From NCBI GenBank assembly GCA_964402325.1, contig CAYOBI010000007.1, forward strand, positions 1-64,000: a DNA stretch of 64,000 nucleotides, read 5' to 3'. The DNA is from Raineyella sp964402325 (GTDB lineage Bacteria; Actinomycetota; Actinomycetes; Propionibacteriales; Propionibacteriaceae). Positions 42,982 through 51,603 of the stretch are shown one piece after another (within the stretch, counting starts at the first letter, position 1; every line of letters starts with the position of its first letter). The translations under genes and the position numbers were made by a program. Under the pieces are notes generated by a model. It searched no databases. It worked only from the letters and a program-made list of their open reading frames with translations, and was not told the DNA's origin.

Positions 42982-45900
42982 ATGGGCCGACTCGCCGCCT
43001 TGAGCATGCGCAACAGGGCTCTGGTCGCCCTGGTGACCGTCTTCGTCCTGGTCTTCGGGGTGATCAGCACCGGTACGTTGCGCCAGGAACTGATCCCGCG
43101 CATCTCGGTCCCGGTCGCCGTGGTCTACACCTCGTACCCCGGCGCGTCGCCGGCGGTCGTCGAGCAGCGGGTGACGATCCCGATCGAGCAGGCGGTCGCC
43201 TCGCTGCAGGGCCTCGACACCAGCTCCTCGGTGTCCACCGCCGGGTCCTCCACGGTGACCCTGCAGATGCGCTACGGGTCGAACATGTCCTCGGTCCAGC
43301 AGGACGCCAAGGCGGCGATCTCCCGGGTCGAGGGCCTGCTGCCGGACGGGGTGACCACCCAGGTGTTCACCGGCAGCATCGACGACGTGCCGGTGCTGCA
43401 GCTCGCGGTCGCCGACGACACCACCGCAGGCCAGCTGGCCGAGCGGGTCCGGACCCTCGTCGTGCCGGAGATCGAGAAGGTCGACGGCGTCCGCGCGGTC
43501 AGTGTGGCCGGCGCCCCGGTCCCACAGGTCCTGGTCTCGGTCCACGACGAGAAGCTGTCCGACAAGGGCGTCACCGTCAGCCAGCTGCAGCAGGCGATCG
43601 GCACCTCCGGCACCCCGTCGGCGGGCGGCTCGCTGCGGAGCGGCGACCAGGACCTCACCGTCACGGTGGGGCAGCGCTACACCTCCGCGTCCGACGTCGC
43701 AGCGGTCACGATGACCGGCAGCACCGGCCAGGCGGTCCGGGTCGACCAGGTCGCCACGGTCACCGACCGGGAGGCCCCGGCCACTTCGCTGGCCCGGACG
43801 AACGGCCGGGAGAGCCTGTCCCTGTCGGTCACCAAGACCCCCGACGGCAACAGCGTCGCCATCTCCCGGGAGGTCCGCGACCGGCTCCCCGCGCTGGACG
43901 CCGCCCTGGGCCACGGCGCCAGCACCACCGTGGTGTTCGACCAGGCACCGTTCATCTCCGACTCCATCCACAACCTGCTCGTCGAGGGCGGCCTGGGCCT
44001 GCTGATGGCGGTCGTCGTCATCCTGCTGTTCCTCGCCTCGATCCGCCCGACCCTGGTCACCGCGGTGTCGATCCCGGTGTCGGTGCTGATGGCGCTGATC
44101 GGCATGGGGTCGGCCGGCTACTCGCTCAACATGCTCACCCTGGGCGCTCTGACGATGGCGATCGGCCGGGTCGTCGACGACTCCATCGTGGTGATCGAGA
44201 ACATCCAACGCCACCTCGGCGAGGGGCAGCGCCGGTCCGAGGCCGTGCTCACCGGCGTCCGGGAGGTGGCGACGGCGATCACCGCCTCGACCCTGACGAC
44301 GGTGGCGGTCTTTCTGCCGCTGGCGCTGGTCGGCGGCCAGGTCGGTGAGCTGTTCCGCCCGTTTGCCATCACCAGTTCGCTGGCCCTGCTCGCCTCGCTG
44401 CTGGTCGCCCTGACGATCGTCCCGGTGCTGGCGTACTGGTTCCTGCCGGAGCGCTCCCGCAGCCACGTCACCGCGCTCGACGACGCCTCCGGCCGGCCAC
44501 GACGTACGCCCATGCAGCGGCTCTACCTGCCCTCGCTGGGCGCGGCCGTACGCCACCCGTGGCTCACCGTGCTCGCCGCCGTCGTCCTGCTGGGGATGTC
44601 CGGCGCCATGGTGCCGCGACTGCAGACCAACTTCCTCGGCGACACGGGGCAGAACACGCTGACCGTCACCCAGAAGTTCGCACCCGCGCTGTCCCTGGAC
44701 GAGCAGGACCGGCAGGCCGCCACGGTCGAGGCCACGCTGCGCGGCGTGGCGGGCGTCGAGACGGTCCAGACCACGATCGGTGGGGCCGGGGCCGAGTCGA
44801 TGTTCACCGGCGGCGGGGCCGACAAGGCCACCTTCTCGATCACCACCGACAGCGCGGCCGACCAGGTCGCCCTGCAGCAGCAGGTCCGCGACGCGGTGGC
44901 TCCGCTCAGCGACGTCGGCGAGGTCGCCGTCGCCGCCCAGGCCGGCTACGGCACCAGCACCATCGACGTCACCATCGCTGCGCCCGACACCGACCGGTTG
45001 CGGACGGCCACCACCGCGGTCCACCAGGCGCTGACCGGCATCGAGGGGTCGGCCGGGGTGACCGACACGTTGGCGGCAGACCGCCCGACCGTCGTCGTGG
45101 ACCTGGACCGGACCAAGGCTGCCGAGCGGGGCGTCGCCGAGCAGACCGTCGCCGCCACCGTGAAGGCCGCCCTGGCGCCCCAGCAGGCCGCCCGGGTCGA
45201 GGCGGACGGGGTCACCAAGGACGTGATGATCAGCGTCGGCGACGCGCCGATCGGGCTCGCCGCCCTGCGCGACCTGAAGGTGCCAGCCACCNNNNNNNNN
45301 NNNNNNNNNNNNNNNNNNNNNNNNNNNNNNNNNNNNNNNNNNNNNNNNNNNNNNNNNNNNNNNNNNNNNNNNNNNNNNNNNNNNNNNNNNNCCGCGCCCA
45401 CCACCGGCACCGCCACCGCAACCGGCACGACCGCCGCGTCCCGGGCCGCTGCGCAGGCGGCCGCCAAGGCCGCGGCCACCCCCACCACCGTGCGGTTGGG
45501 CGACATCGCCGACGTCCGCCAGACCGACGTCGCTACCTCGATCGCCCGCGACCGCGGCCGGCGCAGCGCCACCGTGTCCGTCACCCCTGCCGGATCCGAC
45601 CTCGGTGCGGTCACCCGCGCGGTGACGGCGGCGGTCGACGGGGTGGACGTGCCGGCCGGCGTCACCGTCACCGTCGGCGGGGTCAGCGCTGACCAGCAGA
45701 AGGCGTTCAGCCAGCTGGGGCTGGCGCTGCTGGTCGCCGTCGCGATCGTCTATGTGGTGATGGTGGCGACGTTCAAGTCGCTGGTCCAGCCGCTGATCCT
45801 GCTGGTCTCCATCCCGTTCGCGGCCGTCGGCGCCGTCGCCGCCCTCGTCCTGACCGGCACCCCACTCGGCGTCCCGTCGATGATCGGCGCCCTGATGCTG

Positions 45901-46359
45901 GTCGGCATCGTGGTCACCAACGCCATCGTGCTGATCGACCTGATCAACCAGTACCGTGCCCGCGGCAGGTCCATCGAGGAGGCGGTCCGGGAGGGCGCCC
46001 GGCACCGGCTGCGGCCGATCGTGATGACCGCCCTGGCGACCATCCTCGCGATGGCGCCGATGGCGCTGGGACTGAGCGGGGGCGGTGTCTTCATCTCCAA
46101 GCCGTTGGCGATCGTGGTGATCGGCGGCCTGGTGTCGTCCACGCTGCTCACCCTGCTCCTCGTCCCGGTGCTCTACACGATGGTCGAGGGCGTCGGGGAG
46201 GGCCGGGCCGTACGCCACGAGAGCCGGCTGGCCCGCCGGCTGGAGCCGGAAGCGCCGGCCCGGGGACGGCGGACGAGGCCCCGAAGCGACCCGGTCGTCG
46301 CCCCCGGGGAGGCCAGGCCACGGCGCGGGATCATCGACGAGCCGGTGGCCGACGCCTGA
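42982..46359 (+). CDS. RND (AcrB/HAE-like) efflux transporter permease, with internal gap
   Basis: About 1,125 residues including 100 N. It opens with LAALSMRNRALVALVTVFVL and ELIPRISVPVAVVYTSYPGA. The first membrane block has MAIGRVVDDSIVVIENI with the Asp pair of the proton relay and the second block is TGTPLGVPSMIGALMLVGIV. It should export small molecules driven by protons. No fusion protein or outer-membrane partner is adjacent, as in Gram-positive RND pumps. The gap at 45292-45391 falls in an Ala/Thr-rich stretch (TTGTATATGTTAASRAAAQA) inserted before TVRLGDIADVRQ. The ATG at 42982 has GGGAGGGG upstream. Confidence 0.88.
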   Translation: MGRLAALSMRNRALVALVTVFVLVFGVISTGTLRQELIPRISVPVAVVYTSYPGASPAVVEQRVTIPIEQAVASLQGLDTSSSVSTAGSSTVTLQMRYGSNMSSVQQDAKAAISRVEGLLPDGVTTQVFTGSIDDVPVLQLAVADDTTAGQLAERVRTLVVPEIEKVDGVRAVSVAGAPVPQVLVSVHDEKLSDKGVTVSQLQQAIGTSGTPSAGGSLRSGDQDLTVTVGQRYTSASDVAAVTMTGSTGQAVRVDQVATVTDREAPATSLARTNGRESLSLSVTKTPDGNSVAISREVRDRLPALDAALGHGASTTVVFDQAPFISDSIHNLLVEGGLGLLMAVVVILLFLASIRPTLVTAVSIPVSVLMALIGMGSAGYSLNMLTLGALTMAIGRVVDDSIVVIENIQRHLGEGQRRSEAVLTGVREVATAITASTLTTVAVFLPLALVGGQVGELFRPFAITSSLALLASLLVALTIVPVLAYWFLPERSRSHVTALDDASGRPRRTPMQRLYLPSLGAAVRHPWLTVLAAVVLLGMSGAMVPRLQTNFLGDTGQNTLTVTQKFAPALSLDEQDRQAATVEATLRGVAGVETVQTTIGGAGAESMFTGGGADKATFSITTDSAADQVALQQQVRDAVAPLSDVGEVAVAAQAGYGTSTIDVTIAAPDTDRLRTATTAVHQALTGIEGSAGVTDTLAADRPTVVVDLDRTKAAERGVAEQTVAATVKAALAPQQAARVEADGVTKDVMISVGDAPIGLAALRDLKVPATXXXXXXXXXXXXXXXXXXXXXXXXXXXXXXXXXXAPTTGTATATGTTAASRAAAQAAAKAAATPTTVRLGDIADVRQTDVATSIARDRGRRSATVSVTPAGSDLGAVTRAVTAAVDGVDVPAGVTVTVGGVSADQQKAFSQLGLALLVAVAIVYVVMVATFKSLVQPLILLVSIPFAAVGAVAALVLTGTPLGVPSMIGALMLVGIVVTNAIVLIDLINQYRARGRSIEEAVREGARHRLRPIVMTALATILAMAPMALGLSGGGVFISKPLAIVVIGGLVSSTLLTLLLVPVLYTMVEGVGEGRAVRHESRLARRLEPEAPARGRRTRPRSDPVVAPGEARPRRGIIDEPVADA
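45292..45391. other. 100-N scaffold gap inside RND transporter gene
   Basis: Placeholder gap in the low-complexity Ala/Thr linker. The reading frame happens to continue across 100 N, but true length is unknown. Confidence 0.95.
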
Positions 46360-46380
46360 GCCGGACCCGCTCCGGGCAGG

Positions 46381-47124
46381 TCACCAGCGCAGGTGGATGC
46401 CGACGGTGATCGACGGCTCCAGCGCCTGCCGCTCCGGATCGGGCCACGCCCTGCGGCACTCCACCCGGTAGGGCAGCATCACCTCGTGCCCGCGGGCAAT
46501 GTCGTCGAACAGGGCGCCGACGTCGGCGAGCAGGGCCGTCCGGTCGGCCTCCGGCAGCTGCCGGAGCCGGGGCCGGGCCTCGACCATCGCCAGCAGCCCG
46601 GCCCGGTCGATCGGCACCCAGTGCCGGAACGACTTCGCCTCGGACGTGACGAACCAGCCGCCGGCCAGGATCTCGTCCCGGGACAGCCCGGTCGCCGTGG
46701 TGCTCATCGCGGTCGGGTCGTAGGCCTGCAGCAGCCCGGCCAGCCGGCGGACCCACGGCACGGTGTCGTCGCGGGTGGTCCGCAGCACCCCGAGATGGCC
46801 GCCGGGCCGCAACACCCGGCACGCCTCCGGGAAGGCGTCCGCGGGGCGGGCCCGCTGGCCGGCGATCGTCACCGCGTCGAACCAACGGGGCCGGAACGGC
46901 AGCCGGTCGGCGGCGGCCCGGACGACGGTCGCCCCGCTCGCCCGGGCCGCGACCTGCTGGGCCACCCGGGCGTCCGCGGTGATCGCGAACACCCGATGCC
47001 CGCAGCTGACCAGGTCGGCGGTGAACGCACCCCTGCCGGTGCAGAGGTCGAGGACCTGGGACCCGGACGCCGGCAGCAGCCACGACATGGCCGCAGCCGG
47101 GTGGTGGGTGCGGGGGGAAGGCAT
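46381..47124 (-). CDS. class I SAM-dependent methyltransferase
   Basis: A 247-residue methyltransferase. Motif I is VLDLCTGRGAFTADL (about 25-40), acidic loop ITADARVAQQVAAR, then RAAADRLPFRPRWFDAV (motif II) and RVLRPGGHLGVLRTT (motif III). This is the Methyltransf_11 pattern; the substrate is unknown. The ATG at 47124 has TACAGT (47131-47136 on this strand) ending 6 nt upstream and no ribosome site, so leaderless. The frame remains open upstream but only over the promoter. It is convergent with the RND gene and separated by 21 bases. Confidence 0.85.
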   Translation of the reverse strand: MPSPRTHHPAAAMSWLLPASGSQVLDLCTGRGAFTADLVSCGHRVFAITADARVAQQVAARASGATVVRAAADRLPFRPRWFDAVTIAGQRARPADAFPEACRVLRPGGHLGVLRTTRDDTVPWVRRLAGLLQAYDPTAMSTTATGLSRDEILAGGWFVTSEAKSFRHWVPIDRAGLLAMVEARPRLRQLPEADRTALLADVGALFDDIARGHEVMLPYRVECRRAWPDPERQALEPSITVGIHLRW

Positions 47125-47167
47125 GCGCCCACTGTACGGGGGAGGGGCCGGAACCACCCTGAACGTG

Positions 47168-47199
47168 CTGTGGGACCCGCCCGGGGGCGGGTCCCACAG
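47168..47199. terminator. strong hairpin in intergenic region upstream of methyltransferase
   Basis: A near-perfect palindrome of 15 bp per arm (47168-47182 and 47185-47199) lies between the methyltransferase start and the tad locus. No recognised gene ends there, so it may terminate an unrecognised minus-strand transcript. Confidence 0.6.
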
Positions 47200-47372
47200 G
47201 ACACCTCATGCCAGGTGATCAGGCGCACTGCCGTGTCGTGCTCGTCGGCCGGGGGGCCGGCTGTCACGCCCTCGAAGACGGTCGATCGCTGCGTGGGTGC
47301 CTGGCTGCTGTGCGGGGTGTGAACCTTGGTCCATTCATACCAGTAGGGCCTGTGGTCAGGGAAGCGTTCGGC

Positions 47373-47388
47373 TGTGATTCGGCTCACC
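47373..47388. promoter_or_regulatory. Crp/GlxR-type site upstream of the tad locus
   Basis: TGTGA-TTCGGC-TCACC matches 9 of 10 fixed positions of TGTGA-N6-TCACA. It lies about 118 bases before the first tad start and 30 bases before the DnaA-box-like pair. Confidence 0.5.
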
Positions 47389-47417
47389 GGATGTGCCGGC
47401 GGGGGTCCGCCGGCCGG

Positions 47418-47501
47418 TTGTCCACAGCCGGCCGGCCCAGCCTGCGTCGTCCACAGGTCGGCGTCGCGGGGCGGCCGACCGGGCCCCGCGGCCCACCCTC
47501 C
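47418..47501 (+). promoter_or_regulatory. tad promoter-like module, copy 1 (before ssd)
   Basis: TTGTCCACA (47418-47426), TCGTCCACA (47447-47455) and CCCACCCTCC (47492-47501) occur in this order. Second box to CCCACCCTCC is 45 bases start to start, the same as in copy 2 at 51471-51555. CACCCT could be a degenerate -10. Confidence 0.45.
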
Positions 47502-47505
47502 GGTC

Positions 47506-48687
47506 ATGAGTGTGCTGCCTCGTCGTGCCCGCGCGGACCGTGACCGGCCGGACCCCGACCCGTCGACCCGCCGGGCATTCGCCGTGCCGGCCGGTCGACG
47601 CCTGCCGACCCCCTCGCGGGTCACCCCGATGTCCACCAGCGTGCTGGTGGGGGAGCGGACGGACCTGCTCCGCGCGGTCGAGTCGGTCACTGCCGCCCTC
47701 ACCACCCCGCCGCCCGCAACGCTGGCACCGATGCACCTGCCGGCCCGTTGGTCGACCGCCGGGGCGGTACTGATCACCGTCGACGCGGCCCCGGCGGTCG
47801 CCGAGCTGGGCCTGCCGGTCCGCGACGGGGTGCACCTGCTCGGCGCGGAGACCGACGTCACCGACCTGTGCCGGTGGTCCGCGGCGCTGGGCGCGAGCCT
47901 CGTCGTGGTGCCCCGGGACACCCCCGTGCTCGGCCGGGCCCTGGGCGGCGCCCCGCCGCCGGACGGCGCCCGCACCCTTGCCGTCGTGTCCGGCGGTGGG
48001 GGTGCCGGCGCCTCGACCACCGCTGCCGGTCTGGCCGGCGCGGCCGCCCGGGACGGCCGGCGGGCCGTACTCGTCGACCTGGACCCGTGGGCCGGCGGGA
48101 TCGATCTGCTGGTCGGCACCGAGCGGGCGCCCGGCTGGCGCTGGGACGACCTGGCCCGGGCCCGCGGCGGGGTCGGGTCACTGGCCGGCCGGTTTCCCCG
48201 CGGCGACGGCGTCGATGTGCTCACGATGGGACGAACGCCCGGCGCCCCGCTGCCCGACGACCCGGCCGTGGACAGCGTGCTGGCCGCCGCCCGGGCGACG
48301 TACGACCTGGTGGTGCTCGACGTGGCGCTGACCCCGCCGTGGCAACAGCACCTGGCCCGCGCCGGCACCGTCCTCGTCGTCGCCGGACCGGGGGTGCGCC
48401 AGCTCGCCGCGGCCCGCCAGGTCGCCCTGCAGTGCGCCGCGGAGGGGATGGACCCCCGGATCATCGCCCGGGCCGCCGGCACGCGACCGGCCGGCGCGGC
48501 GGACCCGCACCTGGTCGCCGAGACGGTCGGCTTCCCCGTCGTCGGCCTGCTGCCGCACGACCCTCGGCTGCCGGTCGCCGCCGAACGGGGTGATCCGCCC
48601 TGGCGGGTCGCCCACCGGGAATGGGTCGCCGCCTGCACCGACCTCCTCGACACCCTCGAGGTGCCGCGCCGGGGGATCGACCGATGA
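47506..48687 (+). CDS. ssd: septum-site-determining protein Ssd / CpaE-like tad ATPase
   Basis: A 393-residue ParA/MinD-superfamily protein. The N-terminal receiver-like part (VLVGERTDLLRAVESVTAAL) precedes the P-loop region VVSGGGGAGASTTAAGLAGA; the usual Walker Lys is replaced, as in the Ssd/CpaE group. Then come VLVDLDPWAGGIDLLVG (Walker A' partner) and YDLVVLDVAL. It is thought to place or regulate the pilus machine. The ATG at 47506 gives a 41-residue lead; the ATG at 47629 is a reasonable alternative. It is the first gene of the tad cluster and overlaps tadA by 4 bases. Confidence 0.8.
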   Translation: MSVLPRRARADRDRPDPDPSTRRAFAVPAGRRLPTPSRVTPMSTSVLVGERTDLLRAVESVTAALTTPPPATLAPMHLPARWSTAGAVLITVDAAPAVAELGLPVRDGVHLLGAETDVTDLCRWSAALGASLVVVPRDTPVLGRALGGAPPPDGARTLAVVSGGGGAGASTTAAGLAGAAARDGRRAVLVDLDPWAGGIDLLVGTERAPGWRWDDLARARGGVGSLAGRFPRGDGVDVLTMGRTPGAPLPDDPAVDSVLAAARATYDLVVLDVALTPPWQQHLARAGTVLVVAGPGVRQLAAARQVALQCAAEGMDPRIIARAAGTRPAGAADPHLVAETVGFPVVGLLPHDPRLPVAAERGDPPWRVAHREWVAACTDLLDTLEVPRRGIDR

Positions 48688-49832
48688 GCGGGCTGGTGGA
48701 CCTCGACCGGCTCCGCCCCGCCCTCGCCGGGCTGGGGCACCCGCCGACGACCGGCGACGTGGCCGCCGCAATGCGCGCGGAGGGCCTGGTGGTCACCGAC
48801 GCCCTGCTCTACGACGCCGTCGAACGCCTGCACCGCGAGTCTTACGGGGCCGGCGTCCTCGACCCGCTGCTCGCGTTGCCCGGGGTGACCGACGTGCTCG
48901 TCAACGGCCCCGACCAGGTCTGGATCGACCGCGGCCACGGACTGGAGCGGACCGCGCTGGTGTTCGGCTCGGAGGAGGAAGTCCGCCGGCTCGCGCTGCG
49001 GCTGGCCGCCCGGGTCGGGCGGCGCCTCGACGACGCCTCCCCCTGGGTGGACGCCCGGCTGCCCGACGGCACCCGTGTGCACGCCGTGCTCGGCTCGGTC
49101 GCCGACCCGGGGACCTGCATCTCGCTGCGGGTCCCCTCCCGGCACCGGTTCACCCTGGCCGACCTGGTCGACCGCGGGTCGCTGCCGGCCGCTGGGGCCG
49201 AGCTGCTGGAGGGGGTGATCGCTCAGCGACTCGCCTTCATGGTCAGCGGGGGCACGGGTACCGGAAAGACGACCGTGCTCGGCACCCTGCTCGGCCTGGT
49301 GCCCCCGGACCAGCGGCTGGTCGTGGTGGAGGACTCCCGCGAGCTCGACCCGCCGCACCCGCACTGCGTACGGCTCGAGGGCCGGCCGGCGAACGCCGAG
49401 GGCTCCGGGGCTTTGGGCCTGGCCACCCTGGTCCGCCAGGCGCTGCGGATGCGGCCCGACCGGGTGGTGGTGGGGGAGGTCCGCGGTGCCGAACTGTGCG
49501 ACCTGCTCGCCGCGCTCAACACCGGTCACGAGGGCGGCTGCGGCACCGTGCACGCCAACTCCGCCGCGGACGTCCCGGCCCGGCTGGAGGCACTCGCCGC
49601 CCTCGGCGGGATGGGCCGGGAGGCGACCCGGACCCAGGCCCTGTCGGCCCTCGATGCGGTGGTGCACCTGCGCCGCGACCACGACGGGCATCGCCGGGTC
49701 GCCCAGATCGGCATGTTCGGACGCGACGACGAGGGCGGGATGTGCGTCCGCGAGGCGGTCGCCTTCCCGCGCGACGGCACCGTCCGGCGCGGACCGGCGG
49801 CCGAGGAGTTCCTCGCCCGGGTACGCCGATGA
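48684..49832 (+). CDS. tadA: TadA/CpaF-type pilus assembly ATPase
   Basis: A 382-residue secretion ATPase. The N-terminal domain has DPLLALPGVTDVLVNGPDQV and WVDARLPDGTRVHAVLG. Walker A is MVSGGTGTGKTTVLGTLLG, then the Asp box (VVVEDSREL), Walker B RMRPDRVVVGEVRGAE and the His box TGHEGGCGTVHANS. It powers pilin assembly by TadB/TadC. The start overlaps ssd (ATGA), and the stop overlaps tadB. Confidence 0.93.
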   Translation: MSGLVDLDRLRPALAGLGHPPTTGDVAAAMRAEGLVVTDALLYDAVERLHRESYGAGVLDPLLALPGVTDVLVNGPDQVWIDRGHGLERTALVFGSEEEVRRLALRLAARVGRRLDDASPWVDARLPDGTRVHAVLGSVADPGTCISLRVPSRHRFTLADLVDRGSLPAAGAELLEGVIAQRLAFMVSGGTGTGKTTVLGTLLGLVPPDQRLVVVEDSRELDPPHPHCVRLEGRPANAEGSGALGLATLVRQALRMRPDRVVVGEVRGAELCDLLAALNTGHEGGCGTVHANSAADVPARLEALAALGGMGREATRTQALSALDAVVHLRRDHDGHRRVAQIGMFGRDDEGGMCVREAVAFPRDGTVRRGPAAEEFLARVRR

Positions 49833-50665
49833 GTGCGCTTGCCGCCCTGGCGGCGACCCTGGCTGCCCTCGCCGTCGCCGTCCGGGTCGGCCCACCCGCC
49901 CGGCCTGCGGCCGACCGCCTGGTGCCGGTCACCGCTCCCGCGACGGCACCCGACCGGGCCGTCCGCGCCCCGGCGACCCGCCGGCGACTGCTCGGGGCTG
50001 CGGGCGGGCTCACGGTCGTCCTGGCTGCCGGGCTCGTCGCCGGGCCCCCGGGCGCGGCGTACGCGACGATCGGGCTGGTGCCCACGCTGACCGTCGCCGT
50101 CCTGCTCCGTGGCCGGCGACGGTCGGGCTTCCGCGCCCGGCTGGAGACCGAGGTGGCCCGGGCCTGCAGCCTCGTCGCCGCGGAGGTGCGGGCCGGTCGC
50201 TCCCCCGAGGGGGCGGTCGGTGTGGTGGCCGGGGACTGTCCCGTCCTCGTCCCGGCGGCTGCCGCGCTGGGCGTGGGCGACGACGTCGTCCGCACCTGGC
50301 GCCATCAGGCCACCGGCCCCGGCTGCAACGGGCTGGCCGACCTGGCCCGGGCCTGGGAGGTCTCCCGGGCCTGTGGTGCCCCGATGGGCCCCTCCCTCGA
50401 CCAGGTGGCCGACAGCCTGGAACGCGAGGCGGAGGTGTCCCGCCTGGTCCGCGGCGAACTCGCTTCGGCCCAGGCCACCGGCCGGCTGATGGCGGTCCTG
50501 CCGCTGGTCGGGATCGGCCTGGGCCACTCGATCGGCGGGCGGCCGGTGGACTTCCTGCTGCACACCACGATCGGGCTCGCCTGCCTGGTGGCCGCCGTCG
50601 TCCTGGCCTGCGCCGGCACCCTGTGGACCACCGCCCTGGCCCGCACCCCCGGCCGGGAGGGCTGA
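49829..50665 (+). CDS. tadB: TadB-like type II/IV secretion inner-membrane protein
   Basis: A 278-residue protein. Two N-terminal hydrophobic segments are followed by a T2SF helical domain (VARACSLVAAEVRAGRSPEG, SRACGAPMGPSLDQVADSL, RLVRGELASAQATGRLMAVL) and two C-terminal membrane segments. It forms the platform with TadC. The ATGA overlap with tadA implies coupling. Confidence 0.88.
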   Translation: MSALAALAATLAALAVAVRVGPPARPAADRLVPVTAPATAPDRAVRAPATRRRLLGAAGGLTVVLAAGLVAGPPGAAYATIGLVPTLTVAVLLRGRRRSGFRARLETEVARACSLVAAEVRAGRSPEGAVGVVAGDCPVLVPAAAALGVGDDVVRTWRHQATGPGCNGLADLARAWEVSRACGAPMGPSLDQVADSLEREAEVSRLVRGELASAQATGRLMAVLPLVGIGLGHSIGGRPVDFLLHTTIGLACLVAAVVLACAGTLWTTALARTPGREG

Positions 50666-50666
50666 G

Positions 50667-51470
50667 ATGGACCCCGCCGGACCCGCTGCCACTGTCGCCG
50701 CGCTCGCCCTGGCGACCGCCGTCGCGCTGCTGCTGCCCGGACCACCCAGGGCGGGGCGCCGACTGCGGCCCCCCGGCCACTCCGGCCGGGCCGCTGCCGG
50801 GTGGGAACGGATCGCCCGCGGCGTCCCGGGCGCGCCCACCGCCGAGACCAGGTCCCGGATCGCGATGACCGCGGGCGGCATCTGCGGGGTGGTCGCACTC
50901 AGCCTCGGCACCGGGCCCGGCCCTGGTTGGGCCGGGCAACTGCTGGCGCCGGTCCTGGTCGGGCTGTCGGCTGCCGTGGCGTACGTGGCAAGCGGCCGGA
51001 TCATCTCCCCGGCCACCCGGCGGCGCCGGCGGCGGCTCGCGGCCGACCTCCCGGGCGCGCTGGACCTGATGGCCGCCTGCCTGGCGGCCGGGCTGCCGGT
51101 CCGGGGCGCCGCGGCCGCCGTCGCCGGGGCGTACGGCGGTCCGCTCGCCGAGGACGTCGGCGGGGTGCTGTCCCAGGTCGCGATCGGCGACAGCGAGGCG
51201 CATGCCTGGCTTCGGCTCGCCGACGACCCCGTGTGGTCGCTCGTCGCCCGCGACCTGGCCCGATCGGTCGAGAGCGGGTCGACCCTGGTGGACCTGCTGC
51301 GCACCCACGCCGAGCGGTCCCGCAAGGAGCGGCACGCCTTGATCGTGGCTCGCGCCCGCACCGTCGGGGTCCGCAGCGTGCTGCCGCTGATGACCTGCTA
51401 CCTGCCCGCCTTCATGCTTGTCGGCATCGTCCCGGTCATCGCCGGCACGGTTCCCCGGCTGTTGGGCTGA
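50667..51470 (+). CDS. tadC: TadC-like type II secretion F domain protein
   Basis: A 267-residue protein. Hydrophobic segments at the start (AALALATAVALLLPGPP, QLLAPVLVGLSAAVAYVASG) precede a T2SF domain with RRLAADLPGALDLMAACLAAG and LRTHAERSRKERHALIVARA; it ends with membrane helix LTCYLPAFMLVGIVPVIAG-like. It is one base after tadB. This TadB-TadC order equals Rv3658c-Rv3657c. Confidence 0.88.
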   Translation: MDPAGPAATVAALALATAVALLLPGPPRAGRRLRPPGHSGRAAAGWERIARGVPGAPTAETRSRIAMTAGGICGVVALSLGTGPGPGWAGQLLAPVLVGLSAAVAYVASGRIISPATRRRRRRLAADLPGALDLMAACLAAGLPVRGAAAAVAGAYGGPLAEDVGGVLSQVAIGDSEAHAWLRLADDPVWSLVARDLARSVESGSTLVDLLRTHAERSRKERHALIVARARTVGVRSVLPLMTCYLPAFMLVGIVPVIAGTVPRLLG

Positions 51471-51555
51471 CTCTCCACAGCCCCGGGCCGACCCCGACGG
51501 TCGTCCACAACCCCCCGGCCTCCCGGAAGGCCACAGCGCCGGCGTCCCACCCTCC
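51471..51555 (+). promoter_or_regulatory. tad promoter-like module, copy 2 (before pilin)
   Basis: CTCTCCACA (51471-51479), TCGTCCACA (51501-51509) and CCCACCCTCC (51546-51555) repeat the layout of copy 1: 30 bases between boxes (29 in copy 1) and 45 bases from the second box to CCCACCCTCC. It lies in the 133-base gap between tadC and the pilin gene. Confidence 0.45.
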
Positions 51556-51603
51556 AGCCGAGCCCGGACCACAGGGGACCGGGCCCACGAAAGGGGAGCA
51601 CCC

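Noticed and set aside
47418..51509. DnaA-box pairs as a replication origin
   Set aside because: Only two boxes per site, no AT-rich unwinding region and no dnaA, dnaN or parAB beside them.
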